Origin: Lachnospiraceae bacterium UBA7179
Lineage (GTDB): Bacteria; Bacillota; Clostridia; Lachnospirales; Lachnospiraceae
Reading direction: 5' to 3'
Assembly: GCA_002491195.1 (NCBI GenBank)
Contig: DKVL01000091.1
Span: 58,810 to 102,921 of the forward strand
Length of the DNA stretch: 44,112 nucleotides
The position numbers were made by a program, and so were the translations under genes. Below, in pieces: positions 15,600 through 24,350 of the stretch (the stretch's first letter is position 1; each line of letters starts with the position of its first letter). The notes under the pieces were generated by a model that was not told where the DNA came from, did no database searches, and worked only from the letters and a program-made list of their open reading frames with translations.

Positions 15600-16562
15600 A
15601 TGAGTTTTACAGAAGAATTAAAGCAAAAAATATACGCGGGTGCAGACATTACGAGAGATGAGGCGCTCGCACTTGTGAATGTACCGCTGGAGGAGCTGAC
15701 AGCGGCAGCAAATGAGATCAGGGAGAAAGTGTGCGAAAATCGGTTTGACATGTGTACGATCGTCAATGGCAAATGCGGGCGGTGCCCGGAGGACTGCAAG
15801 TACTGTGCACAGAGTGCGCATTACCGCACAGACTGCCAGGAAACCTATCCGCTCTTATCGACAGAGGAGCTGGTAAAAGGCGCCAGATACAACAAAGAAC
15901 AAGGTGTACTCCGCTATTCGATCGTCACATCAGGAAGGCGTCTGAGTGATGCGGAGGTTGAACAGGTCTGCGGGAGTATCCGTGAGATCCGCAGGCAGGT
16001 GGACATCGAGATCTGTGTATCGTTTGGACTTCTGGGGGAAGCGCAGTTTCGAAAGATTAAGGAAGCTGGTGCGTCCAGAGTACATTGTAATCTTGAGTCT
16101 TCCAGAAATTATTTCCCGCAAATCTGTACAACGCATACTTATGATGAGAAGATCGAGACGCTGAAAGCGGCGCAAAGAGCGGGATTAAGTGTATGTTCCG
16201 GCGGCATCATGGGGCTGGGAGAGACGATGGAGGACAGGATTGATATGGCTTTGACCATAAAGGAGCTTGGCGTGAAATCGATCCCGGTGAATCTCCTGAA
16301 TCCAATCAAGGGAACACCGTATGAAAACAATCGAATCCTCACAAACGATGAGCTTTGCCGCATCGTTGCGATCGTTCGTTTTGTCATACCAGATGGATTT
16401 ATCAGACTTGCCGGCGGCCGGGGACTGCTGGGCGACAAAGGTGAGAAATGTTTTCGGAGCGGAGCCAACGCTGCGATATCAGGCGATATGCTCACGACAG
16501 CAGGCATCACAGTTGCAACAGATATGGCGCTGGTCAAGGGGCTGGGATATGAAGTGAAATGA
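15600..16562 (+). CDS. bioB: Biotin synthase
   Basis: A 320-residue radical-SAM enzyme that inserts sulphur into dethiobiotin, the last step of biotin synthesis. The [4Fe-4S] motif C-P-E-D-C-K-Y-C is at ~61-68, followed by A-Q-S-A. Further BioB landmarks are the Y-N-K-E-Q-G region, H-C-N-L-E-S-S-R (Cys and Asn of the auxiliary cluster site) and G-G-I-M-G-L-G-E-T with the substrate/cluster residues. ATG at 15600 is preferred to the TTG at 15585 because GGAGG (15587-15591) lies 8 bases upstream. It is a single-gene unit under a BirA operator; no bioA, bioD, bioF or bioY is next to it, so it may use dethiobiotin made elsewhere in the genome or scavenged. Confidence 0.95.
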   Translation: MSFTEELKQKIYAGADITRDEALALVNVPLEELTAAANEIREKVCENRFDMCTIVNGKCGRCPEDCKYCAQSAHYRTDCQETYPLLSTEELVKGARYNKEQGVLRYSIVTSGRRLSDAEVEQVCGSIREIRRQVDIEICVSFGLLGEAQFRKIKEAGASRVHCNLESSRNYFPQICTTHTYDEKIETLKAAQRAGLSVCSGGIMGLGETMEDRIDMALTIKELGVKSIPVNLLNPIKGTPYENNRILTNDELCRIVAIVRFVIPDGFIRLAGGRGLLGDKGEKCFRSGANAAISGDMLTTAGITVATDMALVKGLGYEVK

Positions 16563-16564
16563 AG

Positions 16565-16593
16565 TTGACAGCGAATAACAAGGTGATTATAAT
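16565..16593 (+). promoter_or_regulatory. Consensus promoter of the Dlt-like operon
   Basis: TTGACA (16565-16570), 17-base spacer, TATAAT (16588-16593): a perfect sigma-A consensus, three bases after the bioB stop. Transcription should start near 16600 and cover the genes to about 24132. Confidence 0.88.
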
Positions 16594-16676
16594 AGTACTG
16601 TAAAATTGGATGCATATTTAATAGAGAAGACATAACAAGAGAAAAACGTTTGAGGCGAACAGCATTGAGAGCAGTA

Positions 16677-18332
16677 ATGCAAGACAATAAGATCATCTGC
16701 CGGACAGGTGTCTGTCAATATAGGCATATGTGGCAGATGGTCTGGACAAATTGGATACAAAGTATTGTATTGTTTGGGATCACCGTAGGAATCTTAGCAT
16801 ATGGCATCTGTGACCACAACAGGGTTTACCAGGAGTGTTATGTGGAGGCTGGTGTCGATATCACGCCACAGGATTTTTTCAGAGTTCCAGGTGTGGAGGC
16901 CAGTTTTGCCAGGAGCAGCGATGTGATTGATACAAAACAGCCCGGTGAGTATCATATTGTGCTGCAGGCGGACGGATTTTCCTATAGAAGTATCCTGCAC
17001 ATAAAGGACTCGATACCGCCAGCGGGTGAGGCGTTCAGGGTAGAGCTGGAATTAGGGCAGCAGTGTGGTGCTGCTGCATTTGTTAAAAATATAACAGATG
17101 CTACTCCGGTGAGCGTGTCATACAGAGAGGAGCCTGATTTTTCACAGACCGGAGAACAGCAGGTAGCAGTTGTGCTGACAGATCTGGGCGGAAATAAGAC
17201 AGTGATTGATTCTGGACTTTACATCTCAAAGGTACTATATGAACTGACAGTGGAGGCGGGAAGCAGACCGCCCGGGCTGGCAGATTTTGTGCTGGAGGGA
17301 GAGGATGCAGAGTTGTTAACCTATGTGCAGGGCTGCAATTATACACAGCCAGCGGACAAAATCGTTTATTCGAGGGTTGACGGAAAGGTTTACCAGACAA
17401 TCATGCATATCGTAGATACGGTTTCACCAGAAGTCATGGTAAAAAATTTGTCCGGATATATGCTGGTACCTAGAAAGGCGGAGGATTTTATCGCTTCTGT
17501 GCAGGATGTGACTCAGGTGACGTCTGAATTTGTACAGGAGCCGGATATAACGCGCGCGGGAGAACAGACGGTTGTAATCAAGGTGACCGACGAGGGCGGC
17601 AACGAAGTGACAGCCTCTGCAAAACTGACTTTGCGGGCAGATACTGAGGCACCCAGAATAGAGGGTGTTGCAGATCTGGAAGTGTTCCGCGGCAGCACGA
17701 TTCTGTATAAGGAGAATGTCAGTGTGTCTGATAATTGTATGGAGGGACTCCAGCTTATTGTTGACAATCATGCAGTCAATGTGGACGAAGCAGGGATCTA
17801 TCCGATCACATATACAGCGAGGGACTTGGCTGGAAATGAGACAAGCGCATCAGCCAATGTCATTGTGTGCGAGACGAATTATACAGAGGCGGAAATATAT
17901 GCTTTAGCCGATGATGTGCTTGCCGGGATTATTACGGAAGACATGACGCAGACGGAAAAGGCAAAAGCAATCTATGTTTATATTAAATCACATGTTGCAT
18001 ATATAGAACATTCCGAGAAGGGGAACTGGCTGAATGCAGCGTATGAAGGGCTGGCAAGACAAAAAGGGGATTGTTTTGTCTATGCCTCTACAGCGAAAGC
18101 ATTATTGACACGCGCAGGAATTGCGAATATGGATATTGCCAAGATCCCGACAAGGACGAACCATTACTGGAACCTGGTAGATGTGGGTGACGGATGGTAT
18201 CACTTTGATACAACGCCGCGGAGTGATCATCCGGAGATCTTCCTGTGGACGGAAGCGCAGCTGATGGAGTATTCTGCGAGTCATAGAGGAACACACAATT
18301 ATGACCATGACCTGTATCCTGAAGTTAATTAA
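16677..18332 (+). CDS. Membrane-anchored transglutaminase-like protein with Ig-like repeats
   Basis: A 551-residue type II membrane protein. A single membrane helix at ~22-42 leaves the rest outside. Residues ~50-410 form four or so Ig-like repeats of the DUF5011/HYR type, each ending with phrases such as D-T-V-S-P-E or D-E-G-G-N-E-V. The C-terminal domain is transglutaminase/cysteine-protease-like, with the full triad: Cys466 (G-D-C-F-V-Y-A), His496 (N-H-Y-W-N-L-V) and Asp511 (H-F-D-T-T-P). It could cross-link, cleave or remodel wall-bound peptides or amide bonds. The start is uncertain: ATG 16677 has a weak GAGAG site; TTG at 16650 would add nine basic residues. It is first in an operon with a racemase and Dlt-like genes, suggesting a role in cell-surface amino-acid chemistry. 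Confidence 0.82.
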   Translation: MQDNKIICRTGVCQYRHMWQMVWTNWIQSIVLFGITVGILAYGICDHNRVYQECYVEAGVDITPQDFFRVPGVEASFARSSDVIDTKQPGEYHIVLQADGFSYRSILHIKDSIPPAGEAFRVELELGQQCGAAAFVKNITDATPVSVSYREEPDFSQTGEQQVAVVLTDLGGNKTVIDSGLYISKVLYELTVEAGSRPPGLADFVLEGEDAELLTYVQGCNYTQPADKIVYSRVDGKVYQTIMHIVDTVSPEVMVKNLSGYMLVPRKAEDFIASVQDVTQVTSEFVQEPDITRAGEQTVVIKVTDEGGNEVTASAKLTLRADTEAPRIEGVADLEVFRGSTILYKENVSVSDNCMEGLQLIVDNHAVNVDEAGIYPITYTARDLAGNETSASANVIVCETNYTEAEIYALADDVLAGIITEDMTQTEKAKAIYVYIKSHVAYIEHSEKGNWLNAAYEGLARQKGDCFVYASTAKALLTRAGIANMDIAKIPTRTNHYWNLVDVGDGWYHFDTTPRSDHPEIFLWTEAQLMEYSASHRGTHNYDHDLYPEVN

Positions 18333-18388
18333 TGGTTACTGTTCAGACGTCCATTAAAGTAATGAGAATTGATGAGGTGGGTATGAAC

Positions 18389-19099
18389 ATGTTGGGGATT
18401 ATTGGCGGGTTGGGACCGATGGCAACAGCTTATTTGATGCAGCTTTTGACGCAGATGAGTGATGCAGGGACTGATCAGGAGCATATGGAGATTGTGGTGT
18501 ACAGCAAACCCTCGATACCAGACAGGACACAGTATATCTTAGGAAAAAGTGATAGAAGTCCTGTGCCTGAGATGGTGCTGGCTGGCAGGAAATTAGTGGA
18601 GTTTGGCGCTGATCTCATAGCGGTTCCCTGTATCACAGCACACTATTTTCATGACGAGCTGGAGCGTCAGATCGGGATTCCGATCATCAATGCGATCACG
18701 GAGACGGTGCAGTGCATCGAACAGGAGAAAATCGACAGGGTCGGTCTCATGGCGACAGATGGCACCATACAAAGCGGATTGTTTCAGAAAGAGCTGAAAC
18801 GGCATAATATACAAAGTATCCTGCCAGCTGCAGATGGACAGAGGGAGATCATGCACATGATTTATGAGGAAGTCAAGGCTGGCAGGGCTGTGGATCCTGA
18901 ACATTTTCGCAACGTATCAGACAGGCTGTTCTCGCAGGGCGCGCAGGTGATCTTGCTGGGATGTACAGAGTTATCCCTGATCAAGCGGGATTTCGTCCTG
19001 CCAGCGGGATATCTGGATGTCATGGATGTTCTGGCCAGAAAAGCAGTGCAGTGCTGTAATCATGTGCGGGAGGAATACAGTGCGTTGATCACACGATAA
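18389..19099 (+). CDS. Aspartate/glutamate racemase family protein
   Basis: A 236-residue cytoplasmic amino-acid racemase of the Asp/Glu family, which interconverts L and D forms without a cofactor. It starts M-L-G-I-I-G-G-L-G-P-M-A-T, the usual opening. The two catalytic Cys are present: V-P-C-I-T-A-H (normally C-N-T-A-H, so Asn is Ile here) and L-G-C-T-E-L. Longer in-frame starts exist at 18332 and 18383, but AGGTGG at 18375-18380 is 8 bases from ATG 18389, the best spacing. It is 57 bases after the transglutaminase gene and 30 before an amino-acid-activating ligase, so the likely job is to supply a D-amino acid to that ligase; this is inferred. Substrate could be Asp, Glu or another amino acid. 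Confidence 0.87.
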   Translation: MLGIIGGLGPMATAYLMQLLTQMSDAGTDQEHMEIVVYSKPSIPDRTQYILGKSDRSPVPEMVLAGRKLVEFGADLIAVPCITAHYFHDELERQIGIPIINAITETVQCIEQEKIDRVGLMATDGTIQSGLFQKELKRHNIQSILPAADGQREIMHMIYEEVKAGRAVDPEHFRNVSDRLFSQGAQVILLGCTELSLIKRDFVLPAGYLDVMDVLARKAVQCCNHVREEYSALITR

Positions 19100-19129
19100 C
19101 CGCAATCAAAATAGATAGAGGAAAGAACC

Positions 19130-20650
19130 ATGCAAAAGCATATTTTAGACTATTTAACAGAAACAGTGCAAAAGGTACCACACAAGATGGCCTATTCCAA
19201 TGGAACGGAGGAATTGTGTTTTCAGGAGGTATATGATCAGAGCAGGTCTGTAGGTTCCTTTCTGGTTCACAGGAAAAGCTATCGGGAACCGGTAGTCATC
19301 TTTATGAATAAGCATCCGAGAACGGTGGCGGCATTTTTCGGTGTGATCACAGGAGGTGATTACTATGTTCCGATCGATGCGGAGATGCCGGAGATTCGCA
19401 TTGAGCTGATCTTGCAAAATGTCAAAGCGAAGATTATGATCTGTGATGAGACAACTGTGGAGATTGCCCGCAGATTTGACTTTGATGGTCAGATTGTGTT
19501 GTACAGTGATATCTGTCACACAGAGATCGAAGAGCAGGCATTGCAGAAAATATATGAGCAGAGCATTGACACGGATCCGATCTACATTGTATTTACATCA
19601 GGTTCAACAGGGATTCCCAAAGGTGTAGCAGCCTGTCACAGATCGGTGATCGATTATATTGAACATTTGTCAGAGGTTATGGAGTTTGATGAGGATACCG
19701 TTTTTGGAAATCAGACGCCGCTGTATGTAGATGCGTGTTTAAAAGAACTGTATCCCACATTAAAATTTGGCGCCTCAACTTATCTGATCGATCGAGAACT
19801 TTTCATGTTTCCGGTCAAACTTGTGGAGTATCTGAATGAGCACAGGATCAATACCATCTGCTGGGTCGTGTCCGCATTGACGATGATATCCGCGTTTGGG
19901 ACATTGGATCTGGTGAAACCCAGATACCTGCGGCTGGTGGCATTTGGCAGCGAGGTTTTTCCGATCAGGCAGTTTAACAAATGGAGGGCGGCGCTTCCGG
20001 AAACAAAATTCGTGAACCTCTATGGACCGACAGAGGGGACAGGAATGTGCTGCTATTACAAGGTCGACAGGGAATTTGAGCAGGATGAGGTCATTCCGAT
20101 TGGACGGCCTTTTGACAATACAGAGATTATTTTACTGAATGGCAACAATGAGAGGGCAGCTCAGGATGAGGAAGGCGAGATCTGCATCCGCGGAACTTCA
20201 CTCGTGTTAGGATATTATAACAATTTTGAGAAGACCAATGAAGTTTTTGTGCAAAACCCGCTCAATCCATATTATCCGGAACTCATTTACAGGACAGGCG
20301 ATATCGGACGCTGCAACAAATACGGTGAGCTGGAGTTTGTGTCACGCAAGGATTTTCAGATCAAGCATATGGGGCACAGAATTGAACTTGGTGAGATCGA
20401 GGCAAATGTGAACAGGATCGATGCGATTCAGATGGCGGGCTGTATCTATGATAACGTCAAGGGAAAAATTGTTCTTTACTATGTGGGTGGCATAGAGGAA
20501 AAAGAGCTTATTTTACTGTTGAAGGAACAGATTCCGCGCTACATGCTCCCCAATAAGATCATTCGATTGGAGTGTATGCCAATGACAATGAATGGTAAAA
20601 TAGACCGTGCGGCCCTAAAGGAAGATTATCAGAAAGGAAGAGGTAAATAG
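19130..20650 (+). CDS. DltA-like amino-acid adenylating ligase
   Basis: A 506-residue stand-alone adenylation enzyme that activates an amino acid with ATP and loads it on a carrier protein. All core motifs are present: A3 V-F-T-S-G-S-T-G-I-P-K-G, A5 N-L-Y-G-P-T-E-G, A7 Y-R-T-G-D-I-G, A8 with F-Q-I-K-H-M-G-H-R-I-E-L-G-E-I-E, and A10 N-G-K-I-D-R with the catalytic Lys. It is closest in layout to DltA (D-alanyl carrier protein ligase). The pocket differs: where DltA reads F-C-G-E-V-L-P, this has F-G-S-E-V-F-P, so the Cys linked to D-alanine choice in Bacillus DltA is Gly. A different amino acid is therefore possible. The next gene, 2 bases on, encodes its likely carrier. Confidence 0.87.
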   Translation: MQKHILDYLTETVQKVPHKMAYSNGTEELCFQEVYDQSRSVGSFLVHRKSYREPVVIFMNKHPRTVAAFFGVITGGDYYVPIDAEMPEIRIELILQNVKAKIMICDETTVEIARRFDFDGQIVLYSDICHTEIEEQALQKIYEQSIDTDPIYIVFTSGSTGIPKGVAACHRSVIDYIEHLSEVMEFDEDTVFGNQTPLYVDACLKELYPTLKFGASTYLIDRELFMFPVKLVEYLNEHRINTICWVVSALTMISAFGTLDLVKPRYLRLVAFGSEVFPIRQFNKWRAALPETKFVNLYGPTEGTGMCCYYKVDREFEQDEVIPIGRPFDNTEIILLNGNNERAAQDEEGEICIRGTSLVLGYYNNFEKTNEVFVQNPLNPYYPELIYRTGDIGRCNKYGELEFVSRKDFQIKHMGHRIELGEIEANVNRIDAIQMAGCIYDNVKGKIVLYYVGGIEEKELILLLKEQIPRYMLPNKIIRLECMPMTMNGKIDRAALKEDYQKGRGK

Positions 20651-20652
20651 CC

Positions 20653-20880
20653 ATGGAAGAATTAATGGAAATATTGAGGGAACTGCATCCGGAAGTTGAT
20701 TATGAGCAGTGCACGACACTGGTGGATGATAAGATCTTGGATTCCTTTGACATCGTATCGATCATTGCCGAGATCGCGGATCAGTTTGATGTGACGATTT
20801 CTGCAGAGCATATCATACCGCAGAATTTCAATTCAGCGCAGGCTCTCTACGCATTGATCCAGCGGTTAGAGGATGAGTAG
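20653..20880 (+). CDS. DltC-like acyl/aminoacyl carrier protein
   Basis: A 75-residue acidic four-helix carrier protein. Ser31 in D-K-I-L-D-S-F-D-I-V is the 4'-phosphopantetheine site; the D-S-F form is typical of DltC rather than the D-S-L of fatty-acid ACPs. It should accept the amino acid from the ligase just upstream and hand it to the MBOAT protein encoded 2 bases downstream. No dedicated phosphopantetheinyl transferase is seen in the window. GGAAGAGG in the ligase tail provides the ribosome site. Confidence 0.88.
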   Translation: MEELMEILRELHPEVDYEQCTTLVDDKILDSFDIVSIIAEIADQFDVTISAEHIIPQNFNSAQALYALIQRLEDE

Positions 20881-20882
20881 GG

Positions 20883-22475
20883 ATGCTGTTTACATCGTAT
20901 CGCTTTCTGGGATTTATCGCCGTACTGTTTCTATTGTATTATACTATTCCCAAGAGGTTTCAATGGCAGCTGCTGCTGGTGTTCAGTTACATTTTTTATT
21001 TTCTGGCAGATCCGAAATATGTGCTTTATATCGCAGCTACAACGATATCGATCTATTGGCTGGGGTGTAAGATCGATGCCTTGTACGAGAGACAGAGCAT
21101 TTATCTCAAGGATCATAAGGAAACCTTAAGTAAAGAAGAAAAAAAGAGCTATAAAAGCAGCATCCGGCAAAAACAGTGGAAGGTTTTACTGCTTGGTTTG
21201 TTGATCAATTTAGGGATATTGGCTATCGTAAAGTATACTAATTTTACAATAGCCAATATGAATGCTGCGTTGAGACTATTTGGCAGCGAAAAGGAATTGC
21301 GTTTTTGGAATGTTGTGCTGCCGATGGGAATTTCCTTTTATACATTTCAGGCTGTCAGTTATCTGATCGATGTCTATCGCGGCACTTGTAAGGCGGAAAA
21401 AAATCTGTTCCGGTTTGCGTTGTTTGTCTCGTTTTTTCCCCAGCTGGTTCAGGGGCCGATCAGCCGGTTTGGAGATTTATCCAGGACGTTGTATGCAGAG
21501 CACCGTTTTGACAAAAGGACAGTATGTTATGGCCTGCAGCGGATTTTGTGGGGATTTTTCAAGAAGCTGGTTATTGCGGATCGTATTTTGATCGGCGTAA
21601 ATGCGATCATCAGTGCGCCGGAGCGATACAGTGGGGCATATGTCTTTGTCGGAATGCTGTTCTATGCGTTGGAGCTGTATGCGGATTTCACAGGAGGTAT
21701 CGATATTGCGATCGGCGTGGCAGAGGTTTTGGGGATTACAGTGGCGGAGAATTTTAACCGCCCTTATTTTTCAAAATCGATTAAGGAATACTGGCGCAGG
21801 TGGCATATCACGATGGGAACCTGGTTTACAGATTATATTTTTTATCCGATTTCTGTGTGTCGTCCGATGTTGAAACTCTCGAAATTCTCCAGAAAGCATT
21901 TCGGGGATATCATTGGGAAGAGACTGCCGGTCTATCTCTCGTCCTTTGCGGTCTGGCTTGCAACCGGGATCTGGCATGGAGCCAGCTGGAATTTCATTGT
22001 GTGGGGGCTTGGCAACTGGGTTGTGATCATGGTTTCACAGGAGTTAGAACCATTATACAGGAAGTTCCATGGCAGATTTCATCTGGAAAACAATCGGGGG
22101 TTCCAAATGGTTCAGATTGTAAGAACAGTACTGCTCATGAGCTGTTTGAGAACCCTTGACTGCTATCGCGATGTTCGGTTGACATTTCGGATGTTTGGAA
22201 CAATGTTTACCAACTGGAACTGGCATATTTTATGGGATGGCTCACTGCTGGACATTGGACTTAGTATGGCAGATTATGGGATTTTGTTCGTGGGAATGTG
22301 CATTCTGATCCTGGTCAGCATGGCACAGCGGACCGGAACAGTGCGGGATCGGATTGCAGCAAAACCATATCCAATCCAGTTCGTGGTCTGGTATGGTATG
22401 TTTCTGGTTGTGCTGCTTGTGGGTATTTACGGCATAGGGTATGATGCCAGTCAGTTTATTTATAACCAGTTTTAG
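20883..22475 (+). CDS. MBOAT-family membrane acyltransferase (DltB/AlgI-like)
   Basis: A 530-residue polytopic membrane O-acyltransferase with roughly eleven hydrophobic segments. The MBOAT hallmarks are present: F-N-R-P-Y-F-S-K-S-I-K-E-Y-W-R-R-W-H-I-T, and the catalytic His in G-I-W-H-G-A-S-W-N-F. A charged loop near 70-100 separates the first membrane helices. Length is nearer AlgI than the ~400-residue DltB. In the Dlt pathway DltB takes the aminoacyl group from the carrier and passes it across the membrane; here the adjacent ligase and carrier suggest the same chemistry with an unknown acceptor (teichoic acid, capsule or glycolipid). Start ATG is 2 bases after the carrier stop; the ribosome site (GAGTAGG) is modest. 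Confidence 0.9.
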   Translation: MLFTSYRFLGFIAVLFLLYYTIPKRFQWQLLLVFSYIFYFLADPKYVLYIAATTISIYWLGCKIDALYERQSIYLKDHKETLSKEEKKSYKSSIRQKQWKVLLLGLLINLGILAIVKYTNFTIANMNAALRLFGSEKELRFWNVVLPMGISFYTFQAVSYLIDVYRGTCKAEKNLFRFALFVSFFPQLVQGPISRFGDLSRTLYAEHRFDKRTVCYGLQRILWGFFKKLVIADRILIGVNAIISAPERYSGAYVFVGMLFYALELYADFTGGIDIAIGVAEVLGITVAENFNRPYFSKSIKEYWRRWHITMGTWFTDYIFYPISVCRPMLKLSKFSRKHFGDIIGKRLPVYLSSFAVWLATGIWHGASWNFIVWGLGNWVVIMVSQELEPLYRKFHGRFHLENNRGFQMVQIVRTVLLMSCLRTLDCYRDVRLTFRMFGTMFTNWNWHILWDGSLLDIGLSMADYGILFVGMCILILVSMAQRTGTVRDRIAAKPYPIQFVVWYGMFLVVLLVGIYGIGYDASQFIYNQF

Positions 22476-22483
22476 GAGCGGAT

Positions 22484-23539
22484 ATGAAGGCAAAAAGATG
22501 GATCAGGATTGTGACGACGGCGGCAATTGTATGTGTCAGTCTGTATTTGCTGCAGCGGCTGCTGTGTCCCAAGTATATGACAGACGTTGTGGAAGGGCGG
22601 CTGATCGCGGAGTATTATGGCGAGGAGAAGGACCATGATGTGATCTTTATCGGTGACTGCGAGGTATATGAAAATTTTTCCCCTAAGGTTTTGTGGGAGG
22701 ATTTCGGGATCAACAGTTACATCAGAGGGAGTGCACAGCAGTTGATCTGGCAGTCCTATTATCTGCTGGAGGATACGCTTCGCTATGAGAAACCCAAGGT
22801 GGTTATTTTTAATGTGCTGGCGATGCAGTATGATCGGCCGCAGAGAGAAGCCTACAACAGAATGACGCTGGATGGAATGCGGTGGTCTGCATCCAAGGTG
22901 AAATCAATACAGGTGTCCATGACAGATCAGGAACAGTTTTTGGACTATGTATTTCCGATTCTGCGCTATCACTCCCGATGGGAGGAACTGTCATCGGAAG
23001 ATATCAAATATCTGTTTCGGACGGAAACGGTATCCCATAACGGTTATTATATGCGGGTGGATGTAAAGCCGGTTGATACCATACCAGAAGGGCGTGTGCT
23101 GGCGGACTATCAGTTTGGCAGTCAGGCGTATCTTTATCTGGATAAGATCACGCAGCTTTGCAGGGAAAATGGTATTGAGCTGATCCTGGTTAAAGCGCCT
23201 TCCCTGTATCCTTACTGGTATGACGAGTGGGAGGAGCAGATGGAGGCATACGCTGGGCAGAATGGACTGCAGTACATCAATTTCCTGGAACGAATTGATG
23301 AGACCGGAATTGATTTTTCGCAGGACACATACGATGGCGGACTGCATCTGAATCTCTCAGGCGCAGAGAAGATTACCGCGTATCTGGGGAAATTCCTGTC
23401 AGAAGAGACCGGTCTGGCAGACAGAAGAGGGGAAACGGAACTTGCGGCACAGTGGGAGCAGAAGATCGCAGCCTATGAAGCGGAAAAGGACAGACAGTAT
23501 GAGCAAATAAACAGGATAGAAGGGGAGAAAGTAAAATGA
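22484..23539 (+). CDS. SGNH-hydrolase-like membrane-anchored protein (DltD-like role)
   Basis: A 351-residue protein with one N-terminal membrane anchor (~8-27) and an outer SGNH/GDSL-type domain. Block I reads F-I-G-D-C-E-V-Y, so the nucleophile Ser is replaced by Cys59. The Asp-x-x-x-His pair of block V is conserved as D284-G-G-L-H288. DltD, PatB and AlgJ/X proteins of similar shape take part in the final transfer of acyl groups beside an MBOAT partner, and this gene follows the MBOAT gene by 8 bases, so a transfer or editing role is likely. The Cys could keep covalent catalysis as a thioester or mark a non-enzymatic binder. The last ~30 residues are a charged helix. Stop overlaps the next start (ATGA). 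Confidence 0.82.
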   Translation: MKAKRWIRIVTTAAIVCVSLYLLQRLLCPKYMTDVVEGRLIAEYYGEEKDHDVIFIGDCEVYENFSPKVLWEDFGINSYIRGSAQQLIWQSYYLLEDTLRYEKPKVVIFNVLAMQYDRPQREAYNRMTLDGMRWSASKVKSIQVSMTDQEQFLDYVFPILRYHSRWEELSSEDIKYLFRTETVSHNGYYMRVDVKPVDTIPEGRVLADYQFGSQAYLYLDKITQLCRENGIELILVKAPSLYPYWYDEWEEQMEAYAGQNGLQYINFLERIDETGIDFSQDTYDGGLHLNLSGAEKITAYLGKFLSEETGLADRRGETELAAQWEQKIAAYEAEKDRQYEQINRIEGEKVK

Positions 23540-24132
23540 AAAGGAAATTAGCAGTGGCAAGTGTCGGTTTGGTTATGCTGTTGGCAGGGTGTGCAAACAA
23601 CACAAATGTGATTGAAGGGGATGTAAAGACGATCTCGACATCAACGGGGGAGAGTTTCCCGCAGGCAGGAGCGGAAGAAAAGCAGGAACAGAAGACAGAA
23701 GCAACAGTGGAAGACGGGAAAAAGGAGAAGGGATATGTGTTTTGCTACAATGACATTGTGATTGAAATCGATGCAGCGTCTGCATCTGTGATCAAACAGT
23801 TAGGAGATGCAAATTCTTACTTTGAAGCGCCGAGCTGTGCCTTTGAGGGGATTGATAAGATGTATACTTACAATGGCTTTGAAGTGGACACCTATCCTCT
23901 GAAGGATGGAGACCATATTTCAACGGTTATTTTCAAGGATGATACGGTCACGACAGCAGAAGGGATCGGGATTGGTGATTCTATAGAGAAGGTGAAGGAG
24001 ACATATGGCGGGGATGCCGCAGACGAAAACGGAATGCTGGTGTATGATAAGGACGGAATGCAGCTCTGTTTTATTGTCGAGGGTGGGCGTGTGATCTCAG
24101 TGGAGTACCGTTCAACAGTATTGGATGCATAA
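23536..24132 (+). CDS. Lipoprotein, unknown function
   Basis: A 198-residue lipoprotein: basic N-terminus, hydrophobic stretch and lipobox L-L-A-G-C with Cys at residue 18, so it should be lipid-anchored outside the membrane. Residues ~20-60 are a Glu/Lys/Thr-rich spacer. The remainder (~62-198) is a compact domain with two similar halves, I-V-I-E-I-D-A... and G-I-G-I-G-D-S-I-E-K-V-K-E-T-Y-G, the latter resembling the BamE/BLIP-type D-S-x-x-x-V motif. It overlaps the SGNH-like gene by 4 bases (ATGA), which ties it to the Dlt-like operon as its last member. No enzyme residues were recognised; a structural or binding role is likely. Confidence 0.85.
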   Translation: MKRKLAVASVGLVMLLAGCANNTNVIEGDVKTISTSTGESFPQAGAEEKQEQKTEATVEDGKKEKGYVFCYNDIVIEIDAASASVIKQLGDANSYFEAPSCAFEGIDKMYTYNGFEVDTYPLKDGDHISTVIFKDDTVTTAEGIGIGDSIEKVKETYGGDAADENGMLVYDKDGMQLCFIVEGGRVISVEYRSTVLDA

Positions 24133-24145
24133 AATGCAATTTTAG

Positions 24146-24174
24146 ATGAAATTTAGAGATTGATATACTATAAT
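24146..24174 (+). promoter_or_regulatory. Candidate promoter of the amidase gene
   Basis: ATGAAA (24146-24151), 17-base spacer, TATAAT (24169-24174). It would give a ~170-base AT-rich leader before the amidase ATG. I looked for a riboswitch or terminator in 24175-24350 and saw none that is convincing. Confidence 0.5.
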
Positions 24175-24350
24175 GTTTTTGTAAGAATGGGGAATAGCTA
24201 ATTTATAAAAATTTTATAATTAAAAGTGCAACATTTTTCACACATAAAACGTCTAATATATAAATAACTAAAATTTGTTACTATTTTCAGGCCATGAATC
24301 GTAATTAGGCGACTATAGAGAAAACGGTTATTGTGATAGGAGAAGTACTT

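Noticed and set aside
19130..20880. Standard dltA/dltC assignment
   Set aside because: The family is right, but the selectivity Cys is missing, the racemase and transglutaminase neighbours are atypical and the order is A-C-B; a plain D-alanylation label would overstate the evidence.
24175..24350. Possible riboswitch in the amidase leader
   Set aside because: Very AT-rich, without a conserved aptamer core, strong stem set or terminator/anti-terminator pair that I could find.
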